A stretch of 64,000 nucleotides of DNA from positions 1-64,000 of the forward strand of contig JAKOGI010003109.1 in the NCBI GenBank assembly GCA_029747015.1. The letters run 5' to 3'. Both the position numbers and the translations under genes were made by a program. Of this stretch, positions 1-12,797 are shown one piece after another. The notes below the pieces were generated by a model, which saw only the letters and a program-made list of their open reading frames with translations, had not been told where the DNA came from and did no database searches. Every line of letters starts with the position of its first letter. Within the stretch, counting starts at the first letter, position 1. Source of the DNA: Carnegiea gigantea. Taxonomy: Eukaryota > Streptophyta > Magnoliopsida > Caryophyllales > Cactaceae.

Positions 1-1329
1 AGGGTAGATATTCAGAAATTCGATGGGGAGATTAGTTTTAATCTCTGGAAGGTGCAGATGAGAGCAGTTCTCATTCAGCACGGGTTGTGGAAGGTTCTGA
101 AGGGACCTCACGTAAAACCTGAGAAGATAACAGAAGAACAGTGGGCAGAAGATGTAAAGAAGAGACGTGGATCGTTGACGGAGGACGAATGGGAGGAACT
201 GGAGCTGAAAGCGGTTTCAGCCATACAGTTGTGCTTGGCACCACATGTCCTGCGAGAGGTGCTTGATAAGACAACTGCGGTGGATCTTTGAGCTCGGCTG
301 GAGGAACTCTACATGACGAAGAGTCTCGCCAACAAGATCCGTTTGAAGGAAAGGTTGTATACCTTTCGTATGGCTGAAGGTACCCCTGTCCAGAAGCATT
401 TGAATGAGTTTAACTCTATTCTTGTTGACTTGGAGAGTCTAGATGTGAAAGTTGAGGATGAAGATAAGGCTATTTTGCTTGTTGTGTCGTTACCTCCTTC
501 TTATAAACACTTTAAGGAGATTATGCTATATAGTAATTCTAATACTATATCGTTTGAAGATGTTAAGTCAAACCTGTTGTCTAAAGAGAAATTTGATCTT
601 GACATTCATGCTGATTCTGCTGAGAGATTAGCAGTAAGGGGTACAACAACTGAAAAGGGGAACGGTAATAGGAGTAAGAACCGTTCTAAGTCTAAAAATC
701 CTCATGCTTGTAAGACCTGCAATTACTGTGGTAAATTGGGTCATATTATTGCTAACTGCTGGAAACTGCAAAAGAAGAAGGAGAAAGAGGAAGATAATTT
801 TCAGGAGCCTGCTGAAGCTTCATTTGCTGAATCTGATTCTGATGGTGACGTGTTGTTCGCTACCTCTACTGAAAGAGGGAGTGATTTTGATTGGATTCTT
901 GATTCTGGGTGTACCTATCATATGTGTCCTCACAAGGACTGGTTTTCAACATATGATCCAGTTGATTCATCTGTTGTTCACATGGGCAATAATGCCCAAC
1001 GTAATGTAACTGGAATTGGTACTATTAAAATCAAGACTCATGATGGTGTTGTGAGGACCTTATCGAATGTTCGTCACGTTCCTGACTTGAAGCGTAACCT
1101 CATCTCGTTGGGCACCCTTGAATCCAAAGGGTGCAAATATTCAGCTGAAGGTGGAGTTTTGAAGGTCTCAAAGGGCACTAGGATTCTGCTGAAGGGTTTG
1201 AGGCAAGGAGGCCTCTATGTCTTGCAGGCATCTACTGTGACAGGTTATATGAAGGAAAGTTCATATAAATCATTTCCTAGAGCTAAGTTCAAGCATTGCT
1301 TGAACTCAGTTGGTATTCGCAGTCATTGA
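1..1329 (+). pseudogene. Copia gag-protease fused to the last residues of pol (deletion derivative)
   Basis: Reading frame 1 is open from the first base except for one TGA at 289-291, where related gag proteins carry tryptophan; the open part after it runs to 1329. Gag of the UBN2 type comes first. A zinc knuckle CNYCGKLGHIIANC (CX2CX4HX4C) lies at 718-759. The protease active site WILDSGCTYHM has its Asp-Ser-Gly at 901-909. The start of the GAG-pre-integrase segment (GLRQGGLYVLQ) follows near 1195. The protein then jumps at about 1245-1280 to a C-terminal tail, PRAKFKHCLNSVG, of the kind that ends pol in Tnt1-like elements. About 3 kb of integrase, reverse transcriptase and RNase H coding is therefore gone, yet the frame is kept. 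It cannot transpose by itself, but a gag-protease product could be made if the single stop were read through. Confidence 0.85.
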
Positions 1330-1429
1330 GAAGCCCTGCGGGGCATAGCCCCATAGGGGGCATCCCCCCTTGGGGTGTGACGACGACGACGGTAATTGAA
1401 GACTGGAGATTTTGGTCCAAGGTGGAGAT

Positions 1430-2029
1430 TGTTGGGTTTTATGACCCAAAATCTCGGGTTTAGGCACGGGGTGACCATGCTGCATGGGCACGGGCGTGCC
1501 GCGACACAGAAGACCGAAGAACAGAGCAGACAGAGAAGTGACACGGTGTGCTCGTGCCATGTGGCACGGTTGTGCCACATGGCACGGCACGACCGTGCCA
1601 GGGGAAATTTTCTGCCGCCTTAAAGTGGCGGCTAGGGGTGCGCTTTGGTGACGGTTTTTAGAAGGCGGCAGCAAGGGTTTTTCAGGGGGAAACCCTACCT
1701 CACAGACCCTATATAAAGGGGGTCTAGGGCCTTGTTTCAAAACACTCCAGTATAGAAAACACATTGAGAGAGTGATGTTATTTGTGAGAGAATACAATTG
1801 AGAGTATTGTAATTCTGCTCTTAATCACTGAAGTGATTGTGGTGTACTACTCTGCTCATAGTGAAATTTGTCGGTGTGCTGTAGCCGTCCGTGGTTTTTC
1901 CCGATTTGGGTTTTCCACGTTAAATCTCTTGTCTTCTTATTTCTGTTTTCTGTTATTCACTTGATTTCTGAATCTCTAACTCATCCTATTGCTTCCGCTA
2001 TTGTTGTTGCTCTAATATTTTTCCTAACA
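1430..2029 (+). repeat. 3' LTR of the first Copia element
   Basis: The LTR starts TGTTGGG and ends CCTAACA, an imperfect terminal inverted repeat with canonical TG/CA ends. It is preceded by the purine-rich tract AAGGTGGAGAT. The U3 part is rich in GGCAC/GTGCC inverted repeats, including perfect 14-bp arms at 1554-1567 and 1572-1585. A TATA box is visible at 1710-1718. Length is 600 bp. Confidence 0.85.
1710..1718 (+). promoter_or_regulatory. LTR core promoter (TATA box)
   Basis: TATATAAAG sits inside the 600-bp LTR, between GGGTCT-type flanks, about 280 bp into the LTR, where a Copia U3/R boundary promoter is expected. Being in the 3' LTR, it would drive transcription outward into 2030 onward rather than of the element. 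Confidence 0.6.
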
Positions 2030-2034
2030 ACATG

Positions 2035-3509
2035 TAATAATATAGAGCTATTCCTAAAGTTTTAACGATCAACTTATACCTTTAGTTGAGTTAGTTCACT
2101 GGCATATAGTTATGCTTCTCCTATCTTTAGTCAAAGTACAATGTTGTTGTGTCGCCATAAGAAGATGCAATAACTAATAAAACTACCTATGTATGTAGCC
2201 TGTCAATTTTTCTACAGAGAATTATCTCATTTACATATGTTGCTTGCCCATATGAGGCTCAAAACAGAGGGAAAATCCTCGTGGGCAGTGTTTTGGATTT
2301 AATTCTTTTGAATAAAAAAATCTATTAGAAGAGCCCTAATTCTTATGAGCAAAAATAACTTAATTGACTTAATTGACAAAAGATTAACACCGCTGTCCCC
2401 CCAAAAAAATTAAAAAACCAATAATAATCTTGCTGTAACATGCGTCTCTCAATATGATTGAACAAGTATGAACCACCCACTTGGCCACTTATGAAGGAAA
2501 CTAAGCGGAATTATGATGTTTGCCCGATTGGGTGCCCTAAGCTATGCATTTACATTCAAAGATATTAATCCAGAGGAAAGAGATTCTGTTTTGATAGACC
2601 CTACGTAGCCCAAGTTAGAGAAAGATAAAAGTGGGTCAACAGCATTGGTTAATCGGTGCGGATAGAGTGATTTACGTAAAACAGCGACTATGGGAGTTTC
2701 GGTAATTCCCACATGCAATCTTAGCTGTACATGTGATGATGTTTAATCTCTACCGCTAATTTTTTATTTATTTAATGACATGAAATTTAATATTTTTAAA
2801 TTATTAAACTTATGATAATTACTTGAAATATTATTTTTTAAGAACATGTTTGGATTGTGAAAAATTCTACCATTAATTGAATGAAAGATCTAAGAAACAT
2901 TTAAAAAAACAAAAAAACAAGAATTAAAATATTTGAAGCATGAAGTCCAAACCAACTTACATAGTTTCTGGCCATTAGCTCCAAATTTTCTGGCAAGATA
3001 CCAGCGAAGTTGACGCCTGCCAGGCTCGGCCGATGATATTTCCGGCGAGTTCCGTCGCCCCCAAATGATCGGGCTGGGAAAAAATCACCAAAAAGATAAC
3101 TTGTCATCAAAACAAATGTGCACGCCGGAAAAACATGCTGTCAGTAGGTAGCTCGGCCGGTGTCATAGTCGGTCATGAGTTGGGCAGCGTATCATTTAAT
3201 GGGATGGAAGTTTGAAGGTTGCAACTGGGAGGATTGAAGGGTGTATTGAGGTTTTAACTACAAGAACAATAATTGTATATGAAGCGAATGCATTAGTTTT
3301 AAGCAAAAGTCTCACAACCCAATGGTTGGGAGCCTTAGAACGTGGGTTACTGCAACCTTGTCGACGGTGCTGGTACTACAGCCAGACCTTCGTCGACAGC
3401 CATAGAAGCAGAAGGGTTTTAAAATTAATTAATTAATTTATTTTAAAATTTTATTGTAACTGAAAGACCGAAATTATTTTATGCCTACAAACATAACATT
3501 CATAAATTA
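2035..3509. other. No recognisable gene
   Basis: AT-rich sequence with no convincing coding region. The GC-richer patch at about 2985-3200 contains a short minus-strand frame (2901-3110) with SLAGVNFAGILPENLE, which weakly resembles a leucine-rich repeat and is followed by a GTAAGT that could be a splice donor. This is too short to call a gene. An imperfect inverted repeat built on GTCGAC lies at about 3359-3404. Confidence 0.4.
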
Positions 3510-3671
3510 ATTTTATTCAATTTTATTCATTTGAAAAAAATGTAATTCTCATTTCAAGAAATTATTAAAAAAATCAACAGTTTATATATAATTTTATTCA
3601 ATTTTATTCATTTTAAAAAAATGTAATTCTCATTTCAAAAAATTATTAGGAAAACAACAGTTTATATCTAA
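3510..3671. repeat. 81-bp tandem duplication
   Basis: Two adjacent copies, 3510-3590 and 3591-3671, both start ATTTTATTCAATTTTATTCA and end in CAACAGTTTATAT, with a few substitutions and indels between them. The unit is AT-rich and non-coding. Confidence 0.85.
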
Positions 3672-6530
3672 TCATGCCAAGTGTACGGTGTATATGACGG
3701 AAATTGGTAAATGTTGTAATTCCTATTTGGTGGAAATTCCCTTATGCCCTCGGGTTAATGTAGAGAGAATTCAGGTAGCTTAAGCTTACCGCAATCTTAA
3801 TCATAAATTAGTCTTTCATAGATGGATACTGGACCGCTAGGGAAGCTAAGCTGCTGCTTAAATGTCGATTGTGTATGTTATCTCCTTGGCCTCTGAGCAG
3901 TTTTCCCGTCAAAACTCGAGCTCTTTCCTACCAAGTCATTGTACTTTTACCCTACCGGAAGCTAGCAGTATTCAAGAAAATTTAATGCACTACCGTCAGA
4001 TCTCAAGTAGGCTTCTTTTTTTGAACATCAATCCAGAGCCCAATGATACGAAACTGTACAAATCACATTTAAATTAATACAACTTGTGCGAAGACTTCAT
4101 AAATACACCAGAAGTTGAGCTGGAGACATTTGAACAATACACTCATAGAAATTTGCTTTTTTAATTGGTTAGTGTGATTTGGGATGCGAATACAACTGAG
4201 AACAAAATGGGTTACAGTAATCTTCGCTGATTTCGTTGTCCTGGCCACGTTTGTAACTTGGAAAACTGGAAATAAAATATCAAAACTGGAAATAAAATAT
4301 CCATTTTTATCCACAGTACTTGTAAATTAAAAATAATCAAAATCGTTGCCTCTACTCTTCGGGTGTCTATCGTGCTTGGGAGGAGTCGATAGTGCCATAA
4401 AGAGCACATGTGTAATGAATCTGTACCTGGTGATAGATTCGTTAATATGTTATCAGACTTTTCTGAGTTGAGAGATTTTAGATCTTGATACCAACATAAT
4501 TGCATATAATCACCAAGAATGCACTCATTTACATCGACAAAACAAATCTAAAAACAAAATTAGGCCAGTGTCGACTTCACTTAAGAGGCGGATATCGAAT
4601 TGAATTGTAATATCTAGAAAAGGCTTATTTCCAAAAACAAAACAAAAAAAGAAAAGAACTTTTTTTTTTTTTTTGGGTGATCAGTTGAAAAGTCGATTGT
4701 CCAGGGATTGGAACATCTGCTGTAAATCTACAGAACCCCCAAAAAAAGGTCAATGAAACAAGATTGTTACACAAGGTACCATGCAACAAAAACGCATATG
4801 CTAAGAAGATATAGCACGACACATGAAAACACATCAAGTGAATCAATATATAGAGGGCAATTGAAAATTAATGCCATGTTAACAATGAAAAGAATAATGA
4901 ATAATACGTAGGATGTAAATATTTCTTTTCCCATAAAACACTAGTCATTTTTGTCTAGATACTAAAAACTTCTACAGGAGTCTCATTTGATTTACTATTT
5001 TTTAACTGCTTCTAATGCATAGTTTTTTTAATCTTTTTTATATAGGATCGTTTCATATATAAAACGAGATAGTTCAAAGGCAGATAGAGCATCTGCAGTC
5101 ATATCTTATATAGGACCGTCACCCTGGGTGTATCAACAACATATTACAAATTCTACACGTGCATAATATCGTTGGAGATGGAGTGTACAAAAACATTGCA
5201 TAAAAACATAAAAGGCAACTAGTTTCTTTGGTGCGAGAGAGAAGCTAGCCCCAAAAAATGTCTATGAGTAGCTTACTGGATATGGCCAAGCAACATTATA
5301 AATATCCTTGTACGAAGATTAAAAGGATTAACCTTTATTGTAGAAACATAGAAAGTAGTTGTCAGAATTAGCCCACGAGATGGGATCAAAGCTGAAAGAC
5401 GGCTACCAAAGTTGACTAGAGTGCGACATCCCAAACCCGAATCCTGCTTGATGGGATAGCCGTGAGAGAGAAGGAGAGATGATGTGCCTTCGTTTTGGGA
5501 TTGATGTTTTTCTTAAATATGATCGGACCCCCCTAAACCCCCTTTTATAGGTTTCAATCGTTTAGGATTGCTACCGCTTAGGTGGCTTAAGTGGTTATTT
5601 AACTGTAATGAAATTGGGTCTGCTCAACAGCTCTCACTCGGCCACCTAGGCCGCAAACCACATGTCTCTCCACAAATCATCACTCTTCATGTTTTATATT
5701 AGGAATAGGACATGCAACTAGAAAGTAACCAATAATGTTATACTAAGTCACCATCTAACTTACATAACACTCTTACGAAATACAATACCCCAAATCATCC
5801 AAATATCACCGGTGGCATATCTAATCCCTTTATGCCATATGATATATAATTTGATTAGATACTCAATATAATCGTTCGGGTTGATATGGTAAAGATGGAT
5901 ATATTTTTTTTAAACCCTCATGATAGTTTATCTTAATTTAATTATTTTCCTAACATGTTCTCGTTAAACCATAAACACTGTGGCCTTAAAAAACACATTA
6001 ATGTAACATCATCAAGTTTCGACTTCATATCATAGCTTTAAGTTAAATGGTCATTGTTGCATAGGGTCACACAGTGATACAAGATAGGAAAGTCAATTGT
6101 TAGTTCATGTATGGATTGATTTATAAGCACATACAGTATCAAATGTGCGTCTTGGCATAGCTCTTACTCAACTGGGCAGGTCACTGCATATGTCATGCAA
6201 ATTGCCAGTCTGAATCTTCACCCAAAATTTTGAGACGGAAGAACAGAATCCTGGAGTATATCTCAACAACAAGAGATGAGAGAGAGAGAGAGAGATGCGA
6301 AGCTATGTGGAGATGACCGACGACTAGGAACCAAAACCCCATGAATACGAATGGGAATATCCCAAAAGAAACAGACCTTTGTTCACACTCTATATGGTGT
6401 TTGAAATTGAATGCCAAGGGGAGATAGAAAATGAGGAATAGAGAGGGAGGGGGTTTGACTAGGGGAGATAGAGAGAAAGGGGGTTTGACTAGATACGATT
6501 GAGGGGTTGGGAGAGAGGGGGTGGGGAAAA
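3672..6530. other. No recognisable gene; minor repeats
   Basis: No supported coding region. A perfect 20-bp tandem duplication is at 4262-4281/4282-4301 (AAAACTGGAAATAAAATATC). At about 4484-4495 the minus strand reads TGGTATCAAGATC, which resembles a tRNA-Met primer site, but no LTR pair was found. A T-run occurs at 4660-4674 and a GA-rich microsatellite at 6276-6295. Two related GA-rich GGGGGTTTGACTAG units lie near 6449-6492. Confidence 0.4.
5541..5549 (-). promoter_or_regulatory. Candidate core promoter on the minus strand
   Basis: The minus strand reads TATAAAAGG followed by about 150 bp of C/T-rich, leader-like sequence toward 5390. No coding region follows, so this may be a relic promoter or part of an unrecognised solo LTR. 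Confidence 0.25.
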
Positions 6531-6549
6531 TGGAGATAAAAGAAAAACC

Positions 6550-6895
6550 AAAAGTATTCAGGCCCGTCAAAATTTTCATCAAAATATTTGATTTTTCATC
6601 AAAATTTTCGTCAAAATTTTTGATGGATCAACTTTCCATCAAAATTTTCTGTCAAAAATTACATCGAGATCCGTGTGACCTGACGCAGTCAAAGTACTTG
6701 ATTTTCCGTCAAAATTTGTCAATATTTTTGAGGGATTAACTTTCCATCAAAATAGACTATCAAAAATTACATCGAGATTCGCATGACCTGCCACACTGTC
6801 AAAATCATTGTTTTTCCATCAAAATTTCTGTCAAATTTTTTGACGGACCAACTTTCCGTCAAAAAGTCTGTCAAAATTTCAATGCAGTTTTGTAG
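6550..6895 (+). repeat. Degenerate tandem repeats, probably a CACTA transposon end
   Basis: Roughly 110-bp units repeat two and a half times: each has GGAxxAACTTTCCxTCAAAA, then CTxTCAAAAATTACATCGAGAT, then a CCTG-containing spacer. TCAAAA words on a TTTTGACGG/CCGTCAAAA theme dominate. The block ends CAGTTTTGTAGTAA near 6895, whose complement TTACTACAAAACTG resembles the CACTACAAAA terminus of plant CACTA elements. No matching left end or transposase was found, so the assignment is inference. Confidence 0.45.
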
Positions 6896-6958
6896 TAACT
6901 TTTGATATCATGAACAAGTTTAAGTAAGTTTAGTCACATCATCAGAGTTTTAAGACAT

Positions 6959-7197
6959 GCTGATCTGCATGTAGCAGGTTGGCATGAGTATTATTGCTCC
7001 ACCCACTCCACCCAGGTTCAAATCTGGGTGGAGACCTTCCATCGCCATTTAATTGATAGAGGAAGGGGGGTGTTTGGGTTGGGCCTTGGGCCCTGGCACC
7101 CTTGTTTTCCTTTCCCTGGGCTAGTTGGCCTATTGGGTCTTCCCTGAGATAGGAGGCCCAGTAGGTAGCCCATATTTACCATTGTAAAAAAAAAAAA
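6959..7197 (+). mobile_element. tRNA-derived SINE with poly(A) tail
   Basis: The insertion is bracketed by a perfect 18-bp direct repeat, ATCAGAGTTTTAAGACAT, at 6941-6958 and 7198-7215. Its head has an A-box-like TAGCAGGTTGG and a B box GGTTCAAATCT embedded in a T-arm-like hairpin (CCACCCAG...CTGGGTGG). It ends in a run of A directly before the second direct repeat. These are the RNA polymerase III promoter and insertion hallmarks of a tRNA-derived SINE of about 240 bp. The body after the tRNA-like part is GC-richer (GGGCCTTGGGCCC) than its surroundings. Confidence 0.9.
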
Positions 7198-7215
7198 ATC
7201 AGAGTTTTAAGACAT

Positions 7216-8038
7216 AACATATCAAACACTTTGATTCTAAGTCACACTCAAATGACAAACAATATACATGTACCCAAATTAAACAAGATCATATTCATAT
7301 AAATGAATTTGTCTTAATCAAAGCAAAACATAAAGATCAAATATGAGTACTTAACCCTAACAATAAACTTAAGAGAGAGATTTCATCATCTAATGCAACA
7401 AAAAGGGGTAAAAAAGACATGACTTCTATTGTAATCTAGGAAATATTATCTCAGCCAGCTAACAGCCTTGCAGCATTTTTGGAGGGAATATGAACAAGTT
7501 TATAGTCTATGAGGGGCGTTTTGGAAATTTTCATGAAAAATATTACTCTATTGATCGACATGGGTTGCTATACGATTGGCGGTAAGAAAAATTCTTTACT
7601 TGAAATTATTTAGTCACTTTAAGTCACTTTGTTCACATGAAAAAGGCCTCTTGGACATAGCCAATTATTTAATTAAATGAAAATTGTGTAATGCCTCTGT
7701 TACAATTTTCAAGTATCATGTTCAAAGTTTAGCATACTTAACTTACACATTATACCATTTGAAAGTTTTGCATTTTATGCATAACTTTGTAAACAAAAAA
7801 AGTTACATTGTTGGTGTCGATTGAGGCTCTATTGTTGGTGTCCTCATGTGCCACTTCATTGAGGGGGTTTGGTGGGATTAATCAATTGCTTTGTATAGTC
7901 TTAGCTGCTCACATTTTGAAATAGGTAGTGTATCTTGTTTATGATTTTGTTTATGATTCATTGTGACTTTATATTTATGATTGTTATTTTACTGCAACCC
8001 GAATCTAGCCTATTGTCCTATTAATAGATACAATAAAC
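7216..8038. other. No recognisable gene
   Basis: AT-rich sequence with no supported gene, repeat or element end. Confidence 0.4.
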
Positions 8039-8181
8039 CGGTCCATTTGAGATCGAAAAATTTGGTCTCAAAATATAAAACTCGGTTTTCATTTAATTTT
8101 TGAGATCGAACAGAGATAAAAAAATGTCGGTCTGTAAAAATTTGGTAACAATTCAAATTTCAAGACCGAATTGCACACATC

Positions 8182-8531
8182 GGTCTCTACATGAGATCGA
8201 GTTTTGAGATTAAAGATCCTCGGTCTCCATTGGAGTCTGGGCCAGTTTGGTCTCTATTAGAGACCAAAAGTCATAGTCTCAATCAGAGACCAAAGTTTTC
8301 GGTCTCTGATTGAGACCAAAATGTGCCGGTCTCCATTTGAGACCAAACATTTTGGCCTCCAGTGGAGACCGCTGTCCTCGGTCTCCTTTCGAGACCTGTT
8401 GTTATTTTGATCTCAATCAGAGACCAAGGTCCCTTTTTTGCCAATTTGGAGACCACGACTTTTGTTTCGGTCTCAAACAAAGATCGTCATTTTAATTTCG
8501 GTCTCTAACCGGCCTATATTTTTTGTAATAA
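8182..8531. repeat. Phased palindromic subterminal repeat array
   Basis: Palindromes GGTCTC-N5-GAGACC (17 bp) recur at 8222, 8249, 8275, 8301, 8328, 8354, 8380 and 8409, i.e. almost every 26 bp, with a few single-base departures. Less regular copies lie at 8182 and 8469. The five central bases differ between units but are commonly complementary-symmetric in neighbours (TGATT, AATCA). In CACTA elements subterminal arrays are bound by the small TNPA-like protein; that role here is inferred. Confidence 0.8.
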
Positions 8532-8897
8532 TTCTGCCCATGTGAACCTATCACCTACATTTTACACATCATGCTACTTACATATCCCAGCCACATTTGG
8601 CCCTAAATACAATAACTCGAAGTAGGTGTCACACATTGCATCACAAATCCCAAATTATACAAAAGTTTCCATAGTTTTGCATTTCAAAAATGTATATAGC
8701 CAAGTACAAGACTTTGGTGTCCAACACTTTCCACAACACCACCCAAAATTACAATCCAATGCTTCCACATGAAAGCATTAACCATCAATGGTTATCCAGT
8801 ATGCATGAAGTCCCAAGATCAATGTTCCACATTCAAGCGTTAAAGCAATTATTACACATCCAACTAAGCTAAGGGCTAAAACAACTCATACCTAAAC

Positions 8898-10907
<2,010 letters not shown>

Positions 10908-11003
10908 CCATCCATGCATACCTAATCCTACGCATTATCAGGTAAATTAATTAGATGAGTACATACATTTAAATTAGAAGCTTGTATGCCAAACGACACA
11001 AAC

Positions 11004-11072
11004 TATGTATATGTATATGTGTGTGTGTATATATATATGTACACACACACACACGCACACACACACACACAT
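11004..11072. repeat. Compound TA/TG/CA microsatellite
   Basis: TATG, GTGTGT, TATATA and then a long CACACA run follow one another. It lies upstream of the CACTA-associated gene. Confidence 0.9.
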
Positions 11073-12459
11073 AAATATTGGGATCATCATCTGAGTCTGG
11101 CGATATTAGCGTCATGCTACATTTACTATCCATTCTCAGCTATAGGGTTTTTTTGAGATTGAGGAGATACATAAGGATTCTTAGGAATGACGTAGAATTA
11201 TTATTAGGAGTTTGAGTATTTGTTCTAACTAGTACTTTTGCAATTGGGAATGGCTATCAAGCTTAGCTTGAAAAGTTACGAAGTTAATACGATTTCATCC
11301 TTGGGCACTCCAAGGTCTCCTATATGATTTCTTTAGGCTTGCCCCAAAAACACTCACCTTTCAATGATAGTGACACATAGGATAGGGCTAACCGTCCTTA
11401 TCGAAATGTAGAGCTAACCACCACTTGGTTAACTAGTATGACTTCGACGCTTAAGATAGTGAGCACAAAGATAAAAACAAATTCAGGAATAATAATTGGA
11501 TTAAAATAGTCCACAAGAAGCAAGCATATGGATGGCCTCACAACCACACTGATTGTAGAGAATTAAGCAACCCACAACAGAACTAATGAAATAGCAGAAT
11601 TCATGGAGAATCAGAGTTGCAATATAAATCCTATAAAAGAAAGCAAAAAAGAAGAAAAGGCATATACTTCTGTACATATCAAGAATGTCCAAAATTTTAT
11701 ACATTGATTATCGCACAACCGGTTGAGCTATGAGCTGTTATAGTTTACCGTTGATGATAAAACATACATTTTAACAAAACAAACAAAGATGTCATTATAA
11801 GCAAAGACCTTTAAAAGCCCTATTCCAGCAATAGATCTAGAAAAGGGGAGAGGGAGAAAGAGCCCAAAACATTTCCACCACCTCTAGACTGACCCATCTG
11901 TTAGTAAATCTGGGTCAAGGCTTAAGGTGTCAAAACCCCAATATGGGCATCCTGAGATAACCCTAACTCTAAAATGGGCAATGCTTGATGCTGCTCATGA
12001 TGATTCTGACTTTGACTTATACCCAAAATTGAGACAAAACACATGTCACCCAAATTAGTTTTTAAGTTATTCGAATTTCCCAAAGAAAATTGCTTGACTG
12101 AGAAGAACATTCAGTCACCAACATGATTGCATTCAAGGTGAAGGAATCAAAGATGACATCAACCAATTGCAAAGAATGGGAAAACTTGCCTCACAACTGC
12201 AGAATCATGGCTTTCTGTCACTGGAAACCACCACCTCACCGAAAATCACGAACCTCTAATTTGCTATACACCATGAAAAACCACAACAATGAGGGTGTGA
12301 GTGATGTTAGAGAAGCAACGATGGTAAATCAAGACGGCAGAAGTCACTTACTCGGTGCTAGGTTGCTGTCAATCTCGCCGGTGTCGATGTTCGGCTAGCT
12401 AGAACGAAAGGCGCGATTTTGGAGAGAGTTCAAACTGGAGATTGAGAAGCAAAGAGATG
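11073..12459. other. Non-coding interior of the CACTA element
   Basis: No coding region resembling the catalytic TNPD transposase is found on either strand. Short open frames here (for example 12123-12398) show no recognisable motif. The stretch just before the subterminal block (12400-12460) is GA-rich and could be the 5' leader of the minus-strand gene. Confidence 0.4.
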
Positions 12460-12797
12460 AGGATTAGAGACCGAGGTGTGTTGGCTGGGTGAGACCATAA
12501 TTAAAACATAATTCATAGTTGGAGACCAAACCTTGAAACCTGCCTGTTTTTGGTCTCTAAGTGAAACCGCAAGTTACCTTGGTCTGTAATAGCAGTCTCC
12601 ATTTGAGTCTGAAAACTGCAGTCTCCAAAGGAGGTCTCAGTTAGAATCTGGTCTTGATTTCGGCCTCTAAAATTTTTCTCAAATTAATATGGGTCAGGCC
12701 CATCTCTGAAATCGGTCTCCAAAATTAATTGGGGATCGTTTTTAAGTTTCGGTCTCTATATGACGGTCTCTAATAGGCCGCTTTCATATAGTGATAA
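12460..12797. repeat. CACTA subterminal repeats and terminus
   Basis: GAGACC and GGTCTC words recur (near 12466, 12491, 12521, 12552, 12714, 12750, 12763) but without the tight 26-bp phasing of the other block. The block ends GGCCGCTTTCATATAGTG. Its final 60 bases (GATCGTTTTTAAGTTTCGG, then GGTCTCTAATAGGCC) run parallel to 8481-8531, in the same direction. Confidence 0.65.

Larger units (their letters stand above)
1..2029 (+). mobile_element. Ty1/Copia LTR retrotransposon, 3' part, internally deleted
   Basis: The window opens inside the gag gene of a Copia element, so its 5' LTR lies upstream and is not visible. Gag and protease are followed directly by the extreme C-terminus of pol, then about 100 bases of GC-rich untranslated sequence, a purine-rich stretch (1419-1429) and a 3' LTR (1430-2029). 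Integrase, reverse transcriptase and RNase H are missing. The gag and protease resemble the Tnt1-like group, which is a family-level inference from the protein motifs. The 5-bp target duplication would start at 2030, but its partner is outside the window. Confidence 0.9.

Noticed and set aside
1306..1797. 163-codon antisense frame across the first LTR
   Set aside because: It is antisense to an LTR and driven by GC-rich inverted repeats; no plausible protein.
4212..4505. Minus-strand primer-site-like TGGTATCAAG and a 97-codon frame, as a possible LTR element
   Set aside because: No LTR pair, polypurine tract or coding motif found around it.
6193..6582. 129-codon minus-strand frame rich in Pro/Ser/Phe
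   Set aside because: It arises from GA-rich repeated DNA; no motif, and it overlaps repeat sequence.
8222..8425. Regular repeats with spacers resembling a CRISPR array
   Set aside because: The repeats are palindromes with short 9-12 bp spacers in a plant transposon context, beside a CACTA-associated gene; no cas genes and no unique 30-bp spacers.
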